The position numbers were made by a program, and so were the translations under genes. From contig NZ_JXTH01000023.1 in the NCBI RefSeq assembly GCF_000836725.1, positions 1-37,667 on the forward strand: a DNA stretch of 37,667 bases, written 5' to 3'. Shown here one piece after another: positions 1 through 9,993 of the stretch (positions are counted from its first letter, which is position 1; each line of letters begins with the position of its first letter). The notes beneath the pieces were generated by a model. The model was not told the origin of the DNA. It worked only from the letters and a program-made list of their open reading frames with translations, and made no database searches. The DNA is from Anoxybacillus thermarum (GTDB lineage Bacteria; Bacillota; Bacilli; Bacillales; Anoxybacillaceae).

Positions 1-227
1 GAACGAATGCCAAAGATATAACGGATCAAGTACATTTTGAACAACACAACCGGATCAATACTTGGTCGTCCATGATCGGGTGAGTATAGGTCTTTGACAA
101 TGTCGTAAATAAAAGAGAAGTCAATCGCTTTTTCTAGCTTACGCACAAGGTGATCCTCAGGAACAAGGTCATCAATCTTTACCGTTGTTTCCATATGTCT
201 ACGATCTTCTTGATGACGTTGAAGCAT
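1..227 (-). CDS. IS1182-type transposase, N-terminal part (runs off window)
   Basis: The minus strand from 227 reads [18 protein letters not shown] and continues with [31 protein letters not shown] and IRYIFGIR. This is the typical start of IS1182/IS5-like transposases (DUF772-type N-terminal region), which lies ahead of the DDE catalytic domain. About 75 codons are visible and the rest lies left of base 1. An AGGGGGAAA ribosome-binding site precedes the ATG. The element sits just upstream of mutS, where related genomes carry cotE/ymcA, so it probably inserted in that intergenic space. Family assignment is from recognised motifs; the catalytic residues are outside the window, so intactness cannot be judged. 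Confidence 0.85.
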   Translation of the reverse strand, partial: MLQRHQEDRRHMETTVKIDDLVPEDHLVRKLEKAIDFSFIYDIVKDLYSPDHGRPSIDPVVLFKMYLIRYIFGIR

Positions 228-272
228 CCGATTTCCCCCTCCTATAAATACCCTTATACCTATATATTAAAA

Positions 273-299
273 CAGCTTGTCGACTTTGTCGACAAGCTG
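273..299. repeat. Perfect 12-bp palindrome with 3-nt loop
   Basis: CAGCTTGTCGAC at 273-284 is repeated inverted at 288-299 around a TTT loop. It lies between the transposase start and mutS and is followed directly by a second hairpin. It could be a terminal structure of the insertion element or an extra terminator stem. The element boundary cannot be defined from one end. Confidence 0.6.
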
Positions 300-329
300 A
301 AACTAGGAAGTTTATTCTTCCTAGTTTTT
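300..329. terminator. Rho-independent terminator upstream of mutS
   Basis: An 11-bp stem (300-310 with 317-327, loop TTTATT) is followed by a T-rich run. It is likely the terminator of the gene that preceded mutS before the insertion, or of transcription leaving the insertion sequence. A TATAAT hexamer at 338-343 just after it is a possible -10 element for mutS, but I see no good -35. Confidence 0.65.
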
Positions 330-380
330 ATTTTTGTTATAATAATTGAAGTCAATATTTTGGGCGTTGGAGGAAAAATC

Positions 381-2945
381 ATGGCTTATACACCAATGAT
401 TAAGCAATATTTAACAATTAAGTCACAATATAAAGATGCATTTTTGTTTTTTCGTCTCGGTGATTTTTATGAAATGTTTTTTGAAGATGCCATTAAAGCG
501 TCACAAGAGTTAGAAATTACTTTGACAAGCCGCGATGGTGGCGGGGAGGAACGAGTGCCGATGTGCGGTGTGCCTTATCATTCGGCTGCCATGTACATCG
601 AGCGTTTAATTGAGAAAGGCTATAAAGTTGCGATTTGTGAACAAGTCGAAGATCCAAAAACAGCCAAAGGGGTTGTTCGTCGAGAAGTTGTGCAACTCAT
701 TACTCCCGGAACAGTGATGGAAGGAAAGCAACTAGAAGAGAAAGCAAACAACTATTTAGCTTCATTAACGTCATTTGAAGATGGGACGTACGGATTTGCA
801 TATACGGATTTAACAACCGGTGAAAGTCGTATGACGATGCTTCATTCATTTGAAGATGTATTCAATGAAATTTACTCGATTGGCACGAAAGAAATCGTTG
901 TTGCGACTGAGTACAAAGAACAATGTCAACCTCTGAAGGAGCGATATGCTCTTACTATTTCGAGTGAAGATGAAACAAAGATTCCACCTTCTTGTGAATC
1001 GATTGTTTCTCATTTGAAACAAGAAAAATTACTTGTGACGTTTGGAAGGTTATTAAATTATTTAATTAAAACGCAAAGACGGAATTTAGCCCATTTACAG
1101 CCTGTAGAATTGTATGAAGTTGATACACATATGAAAATCGATGTGTATTCCAAACGAAATTTAGAGTTAACAGAAACGATTCGAACGAAAGGGAAAGCGG
1201 GCTCTCTTTTTTGGCTTCTTGATGAAACGATGACAGCCATGGGTGGCCGTTTACTTAAACAATGGATTGACCGTCCATTATTAGATCGTGAAAAAATTGA
1301 GCAGCGATTACACATCGTTGAACAACTGCTCATGCATTACTTCGAGCGACAAGAATTACGAGAATATTTGCGCGGTGTATATGATTTAGAGAGACTGGCT
1401 GGGCGTGTGGCATTTGGAAATGTGAATGCGCGCGATCTCATTCAATTGAAAAAATCGTTAAAGCAAGTACCGTTCATTTCCACTCTTCTTATGAACATGC
1501 GTGACGAGCATATTCAATCATTTGCACAACATTTAGATGCATGCGAGGACCTTGTTCAATTGTTAGAAGAGGCGATTGAAGAAAATCCACCACTTTCTGT
1601 GAAAGAGGGTGGAATTATTAAAGATGGTTATAATGAAACGTTAGATCGATTTCGGGATGCTAGTCGAAATGGAAAAACATGGATTGCGCAGTTAGAAGCG
1701 AAAGAGCGGGAGTTAACAGGAATTAAGTCGTTAAAGATTGGTTACAACCGAGTGTTTGGATATTATATCGAAGTAACAAAGGCAAATTTGCATTTGTTGC
1801 CAGAAGGACGATATGAACGCAAACAAACGTTAGCTAATGCCGAACGATTTGTGACGAAAGAGTTGAAAGAAAAAGAAGCGCTCATTTTAGAGGCAGAAGA
1901 AAAAAGTATGGAACTAGAATACGAACTGTTTGTTTCTATCCGTGAACAGGTGAAGCAATATATTGTTCGTTTACAAAAATTAGCAAAATATATAAGCCAA
2001 CTAGATGTTTTACAATGTTTTGCTACTGTGAGTGAAAAATATAACTACTGTAAGCCGCAGTTTTCTTATGATCGTCGTCTTGTCATTCAACAAGGGCGAC
2101 ATCCTGTTGTGGAGAAAGTGCTAGGATCGAACGTCTACGTTCCAAATGACTGTTATATGGATGCAGAACGAGAAATGCTTCTCATTACAGGTCCAAATAT
2201 GTCTGGGAAAAGCACATATATGCGTCAAATTGCCTTGACAGCTATTATGGCGCAAATTGGGTGCTTTGTTCCAGCACAAGAAGCGGTATTACCGATTTTT
2301 GATCAAGTGTTTACGCGTATTGGGGCGGCTGACGATTTAGTGGCAGGTCAAAGCACATTTATGGTGGAAATGTTAGAAGCGCGTCATGCGATCGTCCATG
2401 CGACACAAAACAGCCTCATTTTATTTGATGAAATTGGTCGCGGAACATCCACATATGATGGGATGGCGCTTGCTCAAGCGATGATCGAATACATTCACGA
2501 TCGCGTTGGTGCTAAAACGTTATTTAGTACCCACTATCATGAATTAACAGCGCTTGAACGACGATTGCCGCGTTTAAAAAATGTTCATGTTAGTGCAATT
2601 GAAGAAAATGGAACCGTCATCTTTTTGCATAAAATTAAAGAAGGTCCAGCGGATAAAAGTTATGGTATTCATGTAGCCCAATTAGCGAAGTTACCGTTAG
2701 ATTTGATTCAAAGAGCGGAACAAATTTTACGTGAATTTGAAACAAATTCAACAGGTGTGGTGAAAGAAAATAGAGAAACGTTTGAGCAGTTAAGTATGTT
2801 TGAGGAGCAACACCACGAAGAGCGTTCGAGCGTATCGAAAAAAGAGAAAGAAGTGATCAAGCGCATTCAGTCTCTTCAGTTGCTTGATATGACACCACTT
2901 GAAGCGATGAATAAACTATATGAAATTCAAAAGCTATTAAAATGA
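381..2945 (+). CDS. mutS: DNA mismatch repair protein MutS
   Basis: 854-aa mismatch-recognition ATPase that binds mispaired or looped DNA and recruits MutL. Visible features: the mismatch-reading Phe-X-Glu motif (F29-Y30-E31 in GDFYEM); Walker [10 protein letters not shown] at about 604-612; Walker [11 protein letters not shown] with D683/E684; and a C-terminal beta-clamp-binding motif QLSMF at 803-807, as in B. subtilis MutS. The ATG at 381 is chosen over an upstream in-frame extension because TTGGAGGAAAA lies just ahead of it and [10 protein letters not shown] is the conserved MutS start; the extension would run through the insertion element and the terminator. mutL follows 13 bp downstream, so the two are almost certainly cotranscribed. 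Length and motifs are those of a complete, functional protein. Confidence 0.98.
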   Translation: MAYTPMIKQYLTIKSQYKDAFLFFRLGDFYEMFFEDAIKASQELEITLTSRDGGGEERVPMCGVPYHSAAMYIERLIEKGYKVAICEQVEDPKTAKGVVRREVVQLITPGTVMEGKQLEEKANNYLASLTSFEDGTYGFAYTDLTTGESRMTMLHSFEDVFNEIYSIGTKEIVVATEYKEQCQPLKERYALTISSEDETKIPPSCESIVSHLKQEKLLVTFGRLLNYLIKTQRRNLAHLQPVELYEVDTHMKIDVYSKRNLELTETIRTKGKAGSLFWLLDETMTAMGGRLLKQWIDRPLLDREKIEQRLHIVEQLLMHYFERQELREYLRGVYDLERLAGRVAFGNVNARDLIQLKKSLKQVPFISTLLMNMRDEHIQSFAQHLDACEDLVQLLEEAIEENPPLSVKEGGIIKDGYNETLDRFRDASRNGKTWIAQLEAKERELTGIKSLKIGYNRVFGYYIEVTKANLHLLPEGRYERKQTLANAERFVTKELKEKEALILEAEEKSMELEYELFVSIREQVKQYIVRLQKLAKYISQLDVLQCFATVSEKYNYCKPQFSYDRRLVIQQGRHPVVEKVLGSNVYVPNDCYMDAEREMLLITGPNMSGKSTYMRQIALTAIMAQIGCFVPAQEAVLPIFDQVFTRIGAADDLVAGQSTFMVEMLEARHAIVHATQNSLILFDEIGRGTSTYDGMALAQAMIEYIHDRVGAKTLFSTHYHELTALERRLPRLKNVHVSAIEENGTVIFLHKIKEGPADKSYGIHVAQLAKLPLDLIQRAEQILREFETNSTGVVKENRETFEQLSMFEEQHHEERSSVSKKEKEVIKRIQSLQLLDMTPLEAMNKLYEIQKLLK

Positions 2946-2958
2946 AAGGAGGGAAATT

Positions 2959-4785
2959 GTGGGGAAAATTCGTAAGCTGGATGATGCGTTAGCAAATAAA
3001 ATTGCGGCAGGAGAGGTTGTTGAGCGTCCAGCTTCTGTCGTGAAAGAACTTGTTGAAAATGCGATCGATGCCCATAGTACGATCATTGAAGTAGAGTTAG
3101 AAGAAGCGGGATTAGCGAAAATTCGCGTTGTTGACAATGGTGATGGATTAGAAGAGGAAGACTGTTTTTTAGCGTTCGAACGGCACGCAACGAGCAAAAT
3201 TAAAGATGAGGCGGATTTATTTCGTATTCGTACGCTCGGTTTCAGAGGTGAAGCGTTGCCTAGTATTGCCTCTGTCTCGCATTTGGAACTGAAGACGAGC
3301 ACAGGGGAAGGTCCGGGAACGTTGCTCGTTTTAAAAGGCGGAGAACTTGTACAAAATGGTCGGACGAGCAGTCGAAAAGGAACGGATATTACTGTTTCTC
3401 ACTTATTTTTCAATACGCCCGCTCGCTTAAAATATATGAAAACGATTCATACGGAACTTGGACATGTTGTGGATGTGATGAATCGTTTAGCACTTGCTCA
3501 TCCACATATTTCGTTTCGATTAACACATAATGGGAAGCAGCTGTTTTATACGAACGGAAATGGGGATGTGCGGCAAGTATTAGCAGCTATTTACGGATTT
3601 GATGTTGCGAAAAAAATGGTTGCGATTTATGCAGAAACGCTTGATTTTACGATTGATGGCTATGTTGCTTTACCTGAAGTGACACGCGCTTCCCGGAACT
3701 ATATGACAACGATTGTAAATGGACGATATATTAAAAATTATCCGCTATATAAAGCGATTGAAGAAGGATATCACACGCTTCTTCCGATTGGACGGCATCC
3801 GATTGCATTTTTAAATATCGTCATGGATCCGCTTCTTGTAGATGTGAACGTTCATCCAGCGAAGTTGGAAGTGCGTTTTAGTAAAGAAGGAGAATTAAAT
3901 GAACTTGTTCAACAAACGATCAGTCAAGCATTTCAAAAAAAGACGTTAATTCCTGAGGTAACGGCACCGCGAGTAGAAAAGCCGAAAACAGAGCAACAAA
4001 CGTTTTCGTTTGAACATATCGTGAAAGAATCGCATATTGTTCCTCCACGTACAACAATTTCACATCATGAACAAGGAAAGAAAAAAGAAGAACGAATGGT
4101 GTTAGAGGAACGAGAAGAACGTGTTTACGAGAAGGATACGAAGCCGCTTGATGTCGAACCAATCGTTGAAAACAAACATGTAACAGATGAAACAAATCAA
4201 GAGCGCATTCCGCCATTATATCCGATTGGACAAATGCATGGGACGTATATTTTAGCTCAAAATGAAAATGGTTTGTATATTATTGACCAACATGCGGCAC
4301 AAGAGCGGATCAAATACGAATATTTCCGTGAAAAATTAGCAACCGTGACAAATGAATTACAGCCGTTGCTTATCCCATTGACGCTTACTTATTCATCGAG
4401 CGAGTATGTACTGATCGAAAGCTATCGCGAACAGTTAGCTGCTTGCGGTGTGTTTTTAGAGCCATTTGGTCATAACAGTTTTATTGTTCGCTCTCATCCT
4501 CAATGGTTTCCAAAAGGGGAGGAAGCTACAATTATTGAGGAAATGATTAAGCAAGTGTTAGTGATGAAAAAAGTAGACATAAAGCAACTTCGCGAAAAAG
4601 CAGCAATAATGATGAGTTGTAAACAGTCGATTAAAGCGAATCAATTTTTGCGCAACGATGAAATATTTGCGTTGCTTGAATCGTTGCGTAAAACAAGCGA
4701 TCCGTTTACATGTCCACACGGTCGTCCGATTATTATTCACTTTTCTACTTATGAATTAGAAAAAATGTTTAAACGAGTCATGTAA
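2959..4785 (+). CDS. mutL: DNA mismatch repair endonuclease MutL
   Basis: 608-aa GHKL ATPase/endonuclease acting after MutS in mismatch repair. The start is GTG at 2959, behind AAGGAGGG. N-terminal GHKL motifs are clear: [28 protein letters not shown], and the transducer-domain motif [11 protein letters not shown]. The middle (about residues 325-415) is a charged, low-conservation linker. The C-terminal domain keeps the metal-binding endonuclease motifs [12 protein letters not shown] (443-454), [10 protein letters not shown] and CPHGRP, as expected in bacteria without MutH. It lies in the mutSL operon, and a strong terminator directly follows the stop codon, separating it from miaA. Confidence 0.98.
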   Translation: MGKIRKLDDALANKIAAGEVVERPASVVKELVENAIDAHSTIIEVELEEAGLAKIRVVDNGDGLEEEDCFLAFERHATSKIKDEADLFRIRTLGFRGEALPSIASVSHLELKTSTGEGPGTLLVLKGGELVQNGRTSSRKGTDITVSHLFFNTPARLKYMKTIHTELGHVVDVMNRLALAHPHISFRLTHNGKQLFYTNGNGDVRQVLAAIYGFDVAKKMVAIYAETLDFTIDGYVALPEVTRASRNYMTTIVNGRYIKNYPLYKAIEEGYHTLLPIGRHPIAFLNIVMDPLLVDVNVHPAKLEVRFSKEGELNELVQQTISQAFQKKTLIPEVTAPRVEKPKTEQQTFSFEHIVKESHIVPPRTTISHHEQGKKKEERMVLEEREERVYEKDTKPLDVEPIVENKHVTDETNQERIPPLYPIGQMHGTYILAQNENGLYIIDQHAAQERIKYEYFREKLATVTNELQPLLIPLTLTYSSSEYVLIESYREQLAACGVFLEPFGHNSFIVRSHPQWFPKGEEATIIEEMIKQVLVMKKVDIKQLREKAAIMMSCKQSIKANQFLRNDEIFALLESLRKTSDPFTCPHGRPIIIHFSTYELEKMFKRVM

Positions 4786-4810
4786 AAAGCGGATGTTTTT
4801 CATCCGCTTT
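4786..4810 (+). terminator. Terminator after mutL
   Basis: A 10-bp perfect stem AAAGCGGATG / CATCCGCTTT with a TTTTT loop begins at the mutL stop codon. It is followed by an A/T-rich stretch including TTTTTT at 4821-4826. Confidence 0.8.
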
Positions 4811-4902
4811 CAAATAAAAATTTTTTAAAATGAGATGATAAAATGTACATCGTTTGTCTATAATAAATAAATGTGAATTAGCGCGGAAAGTAGTGGTATT
4901 TT

Positions 4903-5838
4903 ATGGAAGAAAAAGTCGTTGTGTTACTTGGTCCAACGGCTGTAGGGAAAACAAAAATGAGCATAGAGTTGGCCAAGCGTTTACATGGAGAAATTATTAA
5001 TGGAGACTCGATGCAAGTATATAAAGGATTAGATATTGGAACCGCTAAAATTCGTCAAGAAGAAATGGAAGGCGTGCCACATCATTTATTGAATATAAAG
5101 GAACCACATGAGTCTTTTTCTGTTGCAGAGTTTCAGACGCTTGCTCGCTCGCTCATTACAGATATAACAAAACGCGGAAAACTTCCGATCATCGTTGGGG
5201 GTACAGGGCTATATATTCAATCGGTGATTTACGATTATCAATTTTCAGATGCACCATCAAATGAAGCGTATCGCCAGTCGCTAGAACAATGTTCACCGAT
5301 TGAACTTTACGAGCGACTCAAACAAATTGATCCACTAAGTGCGGAACGTATTCATCCGAATAACGTTCGTCGTGTCATTCGTGCATTAGAAATTTATCAT
5401 TGCACAGGGAGAACAATGACAGAATGGCTAAAAGAACAAAAAAGAAAACTCGTGTATAACGCAGCACTCATTGGATTGACGATGGAACGTGAAAAACTAT
5501 ATGAACGCATTAATGAACGAGTAGATCAAATGATTGATCAAGGGCTGATTGAAGAAGTGAAACGATTGTATGAACAAGGTTTACGAGACTGTCAAGCGAT
5601 TCAAGCGATCGGTTATAAAGAGCTATATGCATATTTAGATGGACAAATCACGCTTGAAGAGGCGATCGAACAGTTGAAACAAAACTCTCGTCGCTATGCG
5701 AAACGTCAGTTTACATGGTTTCGTAATCAAATGCCTGTTCAATGGTTTGACATGACTGATGATACAATGTTTGAAAGACGAGTAAATGAAATTTCGCATT
5801 ACATAGAAGGAAAGTTTCACTTTGAGGCGAATATATAG
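4903..5838 (+). CDS. miaA: tRNA dimethylallyltransferase MiaA
   Basis: 311-aa enzyme that transfers the dimethylallyl group from DMAPP to N6 of A37 in tRNAs reading UNN codons. The P-loop GPTAVGKT is at residues 10-17. The conserved [40 protein letters not shown] and Q-A-I-G-YKE signatures follow, then the C-terminal [10 protein letters not shown]. The ribosome-binding site is weak (GGAAAGTAGTGG). A TATAAT at 4859-4864 may be its -10. hfq follows 34 bp downstream, the same miaA-hfq pairing seen in many bacteria. Length is normal. Confidence 0.97.
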   Translation: MEEKVVVLLGPTAVGKTKMSIELAKRLHGEIINGDSMQVYKGLDIGTAKIRQEEMEGVPHHLLNIKEPHESFSVAEFQTLARSLITDITKRGKLPIIVGGTGLYIQSVIYDYQFSDAPSNEAYRQSLEQCSPIELYERLKQIDPLSAERIHPNNVRRVIRALEIYHCTGRTMTEWLKEQKRKLVYNAALIGLTMEREKLYERINERVDQMIDQGLIEEVKRLYEQGLRDCQAIQAIGYKELYAYLDGQITLEEAIEQLKQNSRRYAKRQFTWFRNQMPVQWFDMTDDTMFERRVNEISHYIEGKFHFEANI

Positions 5839-5872
5839 ACGTAATGTAGAGAGAAAAGAGGAGGACGAAGTA

Positions 5873-6097
5873 ATGAAAAACACAATAAACATTCAAGACC
5901 AGTTTTTAAACCAATTGCGCAAGGAAGAAACGACGGTTACTGTCTTTTTACTCAATGGATTTCAATTGCGTGGTTTAGTAAAAGGATTTGACAATTTCAC
6001 GGTACTATTAGAAGTAGATGGGAGACAACAATTAATTTATAAACATGCGATTTCTACGTTTGCACCTCAAAAAAATGTGAAAATTGAAATGGAGTAA
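5873..6097 (+). CDS. hfq: RNA chaperone Hfq
   Basis: 74-aa Sm-like hexameric RNA-binding protein. Sm1 is visible as [20 protein letters not shown] and Sm2 as YKHAIST, followed by the short C-terminal tail typical of Firmicutes. The ATG at 5873 follows GAGGAGGACGAAG and gives the usual family length; an upstream in-frame start inside miaA would add 17 non-conserved residues and is rejected. It is cotranscribed with miaA and ends at a strong terminator. In Bacillus its role in sRNA regulation is less central than in enteric bacteria. Confidence 0.97.
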   Translation: MKNTINIQDQFLNQLRKEETTVTVFLLNGFQLRGLVKGFDNFTVLLEVDGRQQLIYKHAISTFAPQKNVKIEME

Positions 6098-6101
6098 GCC
6101 C

Positions 6102-6136
6102 AAATCGCTCACCATATCGGTGGGCGATTTTTTTTC
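6102..6136 (+). terminator. Terminator after hfq
   Basis: A 12-bp stem with one G-U pair (6102-6113 with 6119-6130, loop ATATC) is followed by a run of T. Confidence 0.9.
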
Positions 6137-6147
6137 GTTAGGCATTT

Positions 6148-6177
6148 GTCACGAAATAGGTGACAACAGCGTATATT
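6148..6177 (+). promoter_or_regulatory. Possible sigma-E-type promoter of spoVK
   Basis: GTCACGAA, a 14-nt spacer and CGTATATT lie ahead of spoVK. The spacing fits mother-cell sigma-E promoters, which drive spoVK in B. subtilis. The -35 match is poor, so this is a suggestion only. Confidence 0.3.
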
Positions 6178-6215
6178 GATAAAAGAAGCAACGATGAAGG
6201 AGAGGTGACGTCGCC

Positions 6216-7145
6216 TTGTCAGAGTTGACGATGAAGCAAACGAAAAGTCAAATTAATATCGTGCTTAATGCAAAAAACGTCAATTACTTATCGAAAGAAG
6301 AAACGACAAATCGAATTGATTATCATCAACATGCCGTGTTAAAAGAGATCCAAAAAGAACTCGATGAATTAGTCGGGTTAAATGAAGTGAAAAAATTAAT
6401 TAAGGAAATTTACGCATGGTTATATATTAATAAAGCACGTCAAGCCAATGGATTAAAAGGGAATAAACAATCGCTTCATATGATTTTTAAAGGAAATCCT
6501 GGGACAGGGAAAACAACGGTGGCCCGTATTCTTGGAAAGTTATTTTTAGAAATGAACGTCCTATCTAAAGGACACTTTATTGAAGCAGAACGTGCAGACT
6601 TAGTTGGAGAATATATTGGACATACGGCGAATAAAACGCGCGATTTAATAAAAAAAGCGCGAGGTGGGATTTTATTTATTGACGAAGCGTATTCACTTGC
6701 ACGCGGAGGAGAGAAAGATTTTGGAAAAGAAGCAATTGATACGTTAGTAAAAGGAATTGAAGATTTTTCGGATGATTTAGTCGTTATTTTAGCGGGATAT
6801 CCAGCTGAAATGGATTATTTTTTGTCGTTAAATCCAGGATTACCTTCCCGCTTTCCGTTGATGCTCGAATTTCCTGATTACACAACGGAAGAGCTTGTAC
6901 AAATTGCAAAACAAATGCTCCATATAAGAGAATACGAGCTTACTTCTGAAGCCGAGCGAAAGTTGCGCGAACATATTGAACAACTACTAGCTGGGGGATA
7001 TCAAAGAAAATTTAGTAACGGTCGCTACATTCGAAATTTGATTGAAAAAGCAATTCGGAAACAAGCGGTACGTTTGTTGCATGAAGGGCGCTATGACAAA
7101 AAAGAACTGATGATCATAAGAGAGAGGGATTTAGTTGTTGAATAA
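6216..7145 (+). CDS. spoVK: Stage V sporulation protein K (AAA ATPase)
   Basis: 309-aa CbxX/CfqX-type AAA ATPase needed for spore maturation in the mother cell of B. subtilis. Walker A GNPGTGKT is at 93-100, Walker B LFIDEA at 153-158. The family-specific stretches HFIEAERADLVGEYIGHTA and SRFPLMLEFPDY, and an arginine-rich C-terminal sensor region, are present. The start is read as TTG at 6216 behind GAAGGAGAGGTGA; an ATG at 6231 (residue 6) is an alternative. It sits between hfq and a fatty-acid operon. In B. subtilis the next gene is hflX, so the gene order is interrupted here. Confidence 0.95.
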   Translation: MSELTMKQTKSQINIVLNAKNVNYLSKEETTNRIDYHQHAVLKEIQKELDELVGLNEVKKLIKEIYAWLYINKARQANGLKGNKQSLHMIFKGNPGTGKTTVARILGKLFLEMNVLSKGHFIEAERADLVGEYIGHTANKTRDLIKKARGGILFIDEAYSLARGGEKDFGKEAIDTLVKGIEDFSDDLVVILAGYPAEMDYFLSLNPGLPSRFPLMLEFPDYTTEELVQIAKQMLHIREYELTSEAERKLREHIEQLLAGGYQRKFSNGRYIRNLIEKAIRKQAVRLLHEGRYDKKELMIIRERDLVVE

Positions 7146-7147
7146 AT

Positions 7148-7171
7148 AGGGAAGGGAAACCTTCCTTTTTT
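7148..7171 (+). terminator. Terminator after spoVK
   Basis: GGAAGG / CCTTCC with a GAAA loop (7150-7155 with 7160-7165) is followed by TTTTTT. A second, weaker hairpin-like GAAGGGTTTC with T-run lies at about 7180-7198. Confidence 0.75.
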
Positions 7172-7268
7172 ATATTAGGAAAGAAGGGTTTCTTTTTTAT
7201 TTGTAGAATATAATTTGAAAATAAAAAATATTATTTACATTAATAAAAAAGAGAAGGAGGGGTTTGTT

Positions 7269-8828
7269 TTGTATTTAACGATTGGTGAAGTGTTCACACA
7301 GACGGTAAGAAAGTTTCCGAAAAAAGAAGCGCTCGTGGATGTTCGTACAGGACTTCGCTATACGTACGAACAATGGGCAAAAGAAGTGGACAAACTTGCA
7401 AACGCTTTCTTAACAGCAGGGGTGCGAAAAGGAGATCGTGTATCGACCGTGTTATTTAATACGGCAGAGCTTGCAACCGCTTTTTTTGCGTGCGCGAAAA
7501 TCGGCGCTGTCTTCAACCCGATTAATTTTCGCTTGCGACCAAAAGAAATCGCTTACATTTTAACGGATGCTACCCCAAAAATCGTACTATTTGAACAAGC
7601 GGTCGAACCACAAATCACAGCCATCCATCATGAATTTCCACACATTTCTTTTTGGATCATTGACGGACAAGTGCCAGCGTACGCTGCTTCTTACCACGAA
7701 CAAATCCAACATGCAAGCGACGAACTTCCAGCAATCGACGTTTCCGAAAATGATTTGTATGCGATTATGTATACAAGCGGAACGACAGGGCGACCAAAAG
7801 GAGTGATGCATCGGCACCGCGACATGATTGAACAAAGCTTGATTTGCAATTCGGTCATGCGCATTCGTGAAACAGAGCGTGGGCTTGTTACCGCCCCAAT
7901 GTTCCATTGCGCAGAATTGCATTGCTGCTTCCTCCCGCGCGTTCACGCAGGCGCAACGAACGTCATCGTTCACCATTTTGACCCGAAACAAGTATTAACC
8001 GTCATCGAACAAGAGCGCATTACCGTGTTATTTGCCGCACCGACGATGTGGAATATGCTTTTGCAAGAAAAATTGTCAGATTACGATTTATCCTCACTTC
8101 GCATCGGGTTGTACGGAGCGGCTCCGATGGCGCCAGTGCTTGTGAAAGAATGTAAAGAACGGTTAGGCATTGACTTAATTCAAGCATACGGCATGACGGA
8201 AATGGGCCCAGCGGTGACTTTCTTATACGAAGATGAACAGTTAACGAAAGCAGGATCTGCCGGACGCGCATGCTTAAACCACGAAATTCGCATCGTCAAA
8301 CCGCGCGAAGACGGACCGTCTGATCCGGAGGACATATTGCCGCCAAGGGCAGTCGGTGAGATTATCGTCAAAGGCCCATGCATGATGGTCGGCTACTACA
8401 ACCGCGAAGATGCGACGGAAAAAGCGATGTATAAAGGCTGGTATCATTCTGGCGATTTAGGCTATATGGATGAAGACGGATATTTATATGTTGCCGACCG
8501 CGTCGACGACATGATTATTAGCGGCGGTGAAAACGTCTATCCGCGAGAAGTAGAGGACGTGCTTTATGAACATGAAGGCGTGCTTGATGTTGCAGTGCTT
8601 GGCGAGCCGGATGCGCTATGGGGAGAAAAAGTCGTTGCATTTGTTGTGAAAAAGGATCCACAGCTTACCGAGGAACAGTTAGAGGCGTTTTGCAAACAAA
8701 GCGATAAGCTCGCTCCGTATAAACGGCCGCGTGCCTACTATTTTGTCGACGCATTGCCACGCAATGCGAGCGGGAAAATCCAAAAATTTTTGTTGCGCGA
8801 GCAAATGAAAAACATGGCGCAATCATAG
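7269..8828 (+). CDS. Acyl-CoA synthetase (AMP-forming), first of two
   Basis: 519-aa adenylate-forming enzyme that activates a fatty acid to acyl-AMP and then acyl-CoA. Motifs: P-loop-like YTSGTTGRPKG at 168-178; YGMTEMGP; the hinge/core YHSGDLGYMDEDGYLY and DRVDDMIISGGENVYP; and the C-terminal catalytic lysine region NASGKIQK. The start is TTG at 7269, 6 nt behind GGAGGGG; an upstream in-frame ATG at 7215 lacks this site. It is the first gene of a six-gene operon and is followed 12 bp later by an acyl-CoA dehydrogenase. Chain-length preference cannot be read from sequence. GC content appears higher here than in mutS or tkt. Confidence 0.9.
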   Translation: MYLTIGEVFTQTVRKFPKKEALVDVRTGLRYTYEQWAKEVDKLANAFLTAGVRKGDRVSTVLFNTAELATAFFACAKIGAVFNPINFRLRPKEIAYILTDATPKIVLFEQAVEPQITAIHHEFPHISFWIIDGQVPAYAASYHEQIQHASDELPAIDVSENDLYAIMYTSGTTGRPKGVMHRHRDMIEQSLICNSVMRIRETERGLVTAPMFHCAELHCCFLPRVHAGATNVIVHHFDPKQVLTVIEQERITVLFAAPTMWNMLLQEKLSDYDLSSLRIGLYGAAPMAPVLVKECKERLGIDLIQAYGMTEMGPAVTFLYEDEQLTKAGSAGRACLNHEIRIVKPREDGPSDPEDILPPRAVGEIIVKGPCMMVGYYNREDATEKAMYKGWYHSGDLGYMDEDGYLYVADRVDDMIISGGENVYPREVEDVLYEHEGVLDVAVLGEPDALWGEKVVAFVVKKDPQLTEEQLEAFCKQSDKLAPYKRPRAYYFVDALPRNASGKIQKFLLREQMKNMAQS

Positions 8829-8840
8829 GGTGGTGACAAC

Positions 8841-9983
8841 ATGGCAACGTATTTGCACGAAGAACATCACATTTTTCGTGAGGCGTTCCGTAAATTTTTG
8901 CAAAAAGAAGCGTATTCGTTTTATGCTGACTGGGAAAAACAAGGAATCATTCCGCGTGAGTTTTGGCGGAAAATGGGGGATAACGGGTTTCTTTGTCCGT
9001 GGGTAGACGAAACGTACGGTGGATTTAGTGCGGACTTTGGCTATTCGGTCGTGATAAATGAAGAATTAGAAAAGGTAGGATCAAGCCTTGTCGGTATCGG
9101 CTTGCATAACGATATCGTCGTTCCGTATATCGCATCATATGGAACAGACGAGCAGAAGAAAAAATGGCTGCCAAAATGCGTGTCTGGGGAAATCATTACC
9201 GCTATTGCGATGACTGAACCAGGGGCAGGTTCTGATTTGGCGGGCATTTCGACAACGGCGGTAAAACAAGGCGACTACTATATCGTCAACGGGCAAAAAA
9301 CATTTATTACAAACGGCATTCATGCGGATTTAGTGATTGTCGTCTGCAAAACGGACCTAAGTGCAACCCCGCCGCATAAAGGCATAAGTCTTCTTGTCGT
9401 TGAACGAGGAACACCGGGATTTACACGCGGTCGGAAGCTCGAAAAAGTTGGATTGCATGCTCAAGATACAGCCGAGTTATTCTTTAGCGATGCAAAAGTT
9501 CCAGCAGAGAACTTGCTCGGGGAAGAAGGAAAAGGATTTTACTATTTGATGGAAAAATTGCAGCAAGAGCGCCTTATTGTCGCCATCGCTGCGCAAACAG
9601 CAGCAGAAAGGATGTTTGACTTAACGAAACGATATGTGAAAGAGCGTACGGCGTTTGGGAAAACGATTAGCCAATTTCAAACGGTTCAGTTTCGGCTTGC
9701 GGAAATGGCGACGGAAATTGCATTAGGGCGTGCGTTTCTCGATGATGTTATCGAGCAACATATTGCGAGGAAAGACGTCGTAGCGAACGTATCGATGGCG
9801 AAATGGTGGATTACGGAAATGGCAAAGCGTGTCTCTTCTGAAGGCATGCAGCTTCACGGAGGATATGGTTATATGGAAGAATATGAGATTGCAAGACGCT
9901 ATCGCGACATTCCGGTTAGCACCATTTATGCCGGAACGAATGAAGTAATGAAGATGATCATCGCGAAACATCTTGGGCTTTAG
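8841..9983 (+). CDS. Acyl-CoA dehydrogenase, long-chain/isovaleryl type
   Basis: 380-aa FAD enzyme introducing the first double bond of beta-oxidation. It has MTEPGAGSD at 124-132, NGQKTFITNG, RTAFGK, QLHGGYGYMEEY and the C-terminal IYAGTNEVMK. The position used as catalytic base in medium-chain enzymes (Glu of YEGT) is Ala364 here. A glutamate in QQERLIVA (E243) instead matches the alternative base position of long-chain (ACADL) and isovaleryl-CoA dehydrogenases. The overall match to the ACADL pattern is strong, so a long-chain or branched substrate is inferred. Start ATG at 8841 behind GGGTGGTGAC. No electron-transfer flavoprotein gene lies in the window. Confidence 0.93.
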   Translation: MATYLHEEHHIFREAFRKFLQKEAYSFYADWEKQGIIPREFWRKMGDNGFLCPWVDETYGGFSADFGYSVVINEELEKVGSSLVGIGLHNDIVVPYIASYGTDEQKKKWLPKCVSGEIITAIAMTEPGAGSDLAGISTTAVKQGDYYIVNGQKTFITNGIHADLVIVVCKTDLSATPPHKGISLLVVERGTPGFTRGRKLEKVGLHAQDTAELFFSDAKVPAENLLGEEGKGFYYLMEKLQQERLIVAIAAQTAAERMFDLTKRYVKERTAFGKTISQFQTVQFRLAEMATEIALGRAFLDDVIEQHIARKDVVANVSMAKWWITEMAKRVSSEGMQLHGGYGYMEEYEIARRYRDIPVSTIYAGTNEVMKMIIAKHLGL

Positions 9984-9993
9984 GGGGGGTTTG

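Noticed and set aside
150-380. N-terminal extension of mutS giving a 931-aa protein
   Set aside because: It would be read through the transposase region, the palindrome and the terminator; the conserved start with a good ribosome-binding site is at 381.
7587-7991. 134-codon minus-strand ORF inside the first acyl-CoA synthetase
   Set aside because: A shadow frame opposite the AMP-binding domain, with no support.
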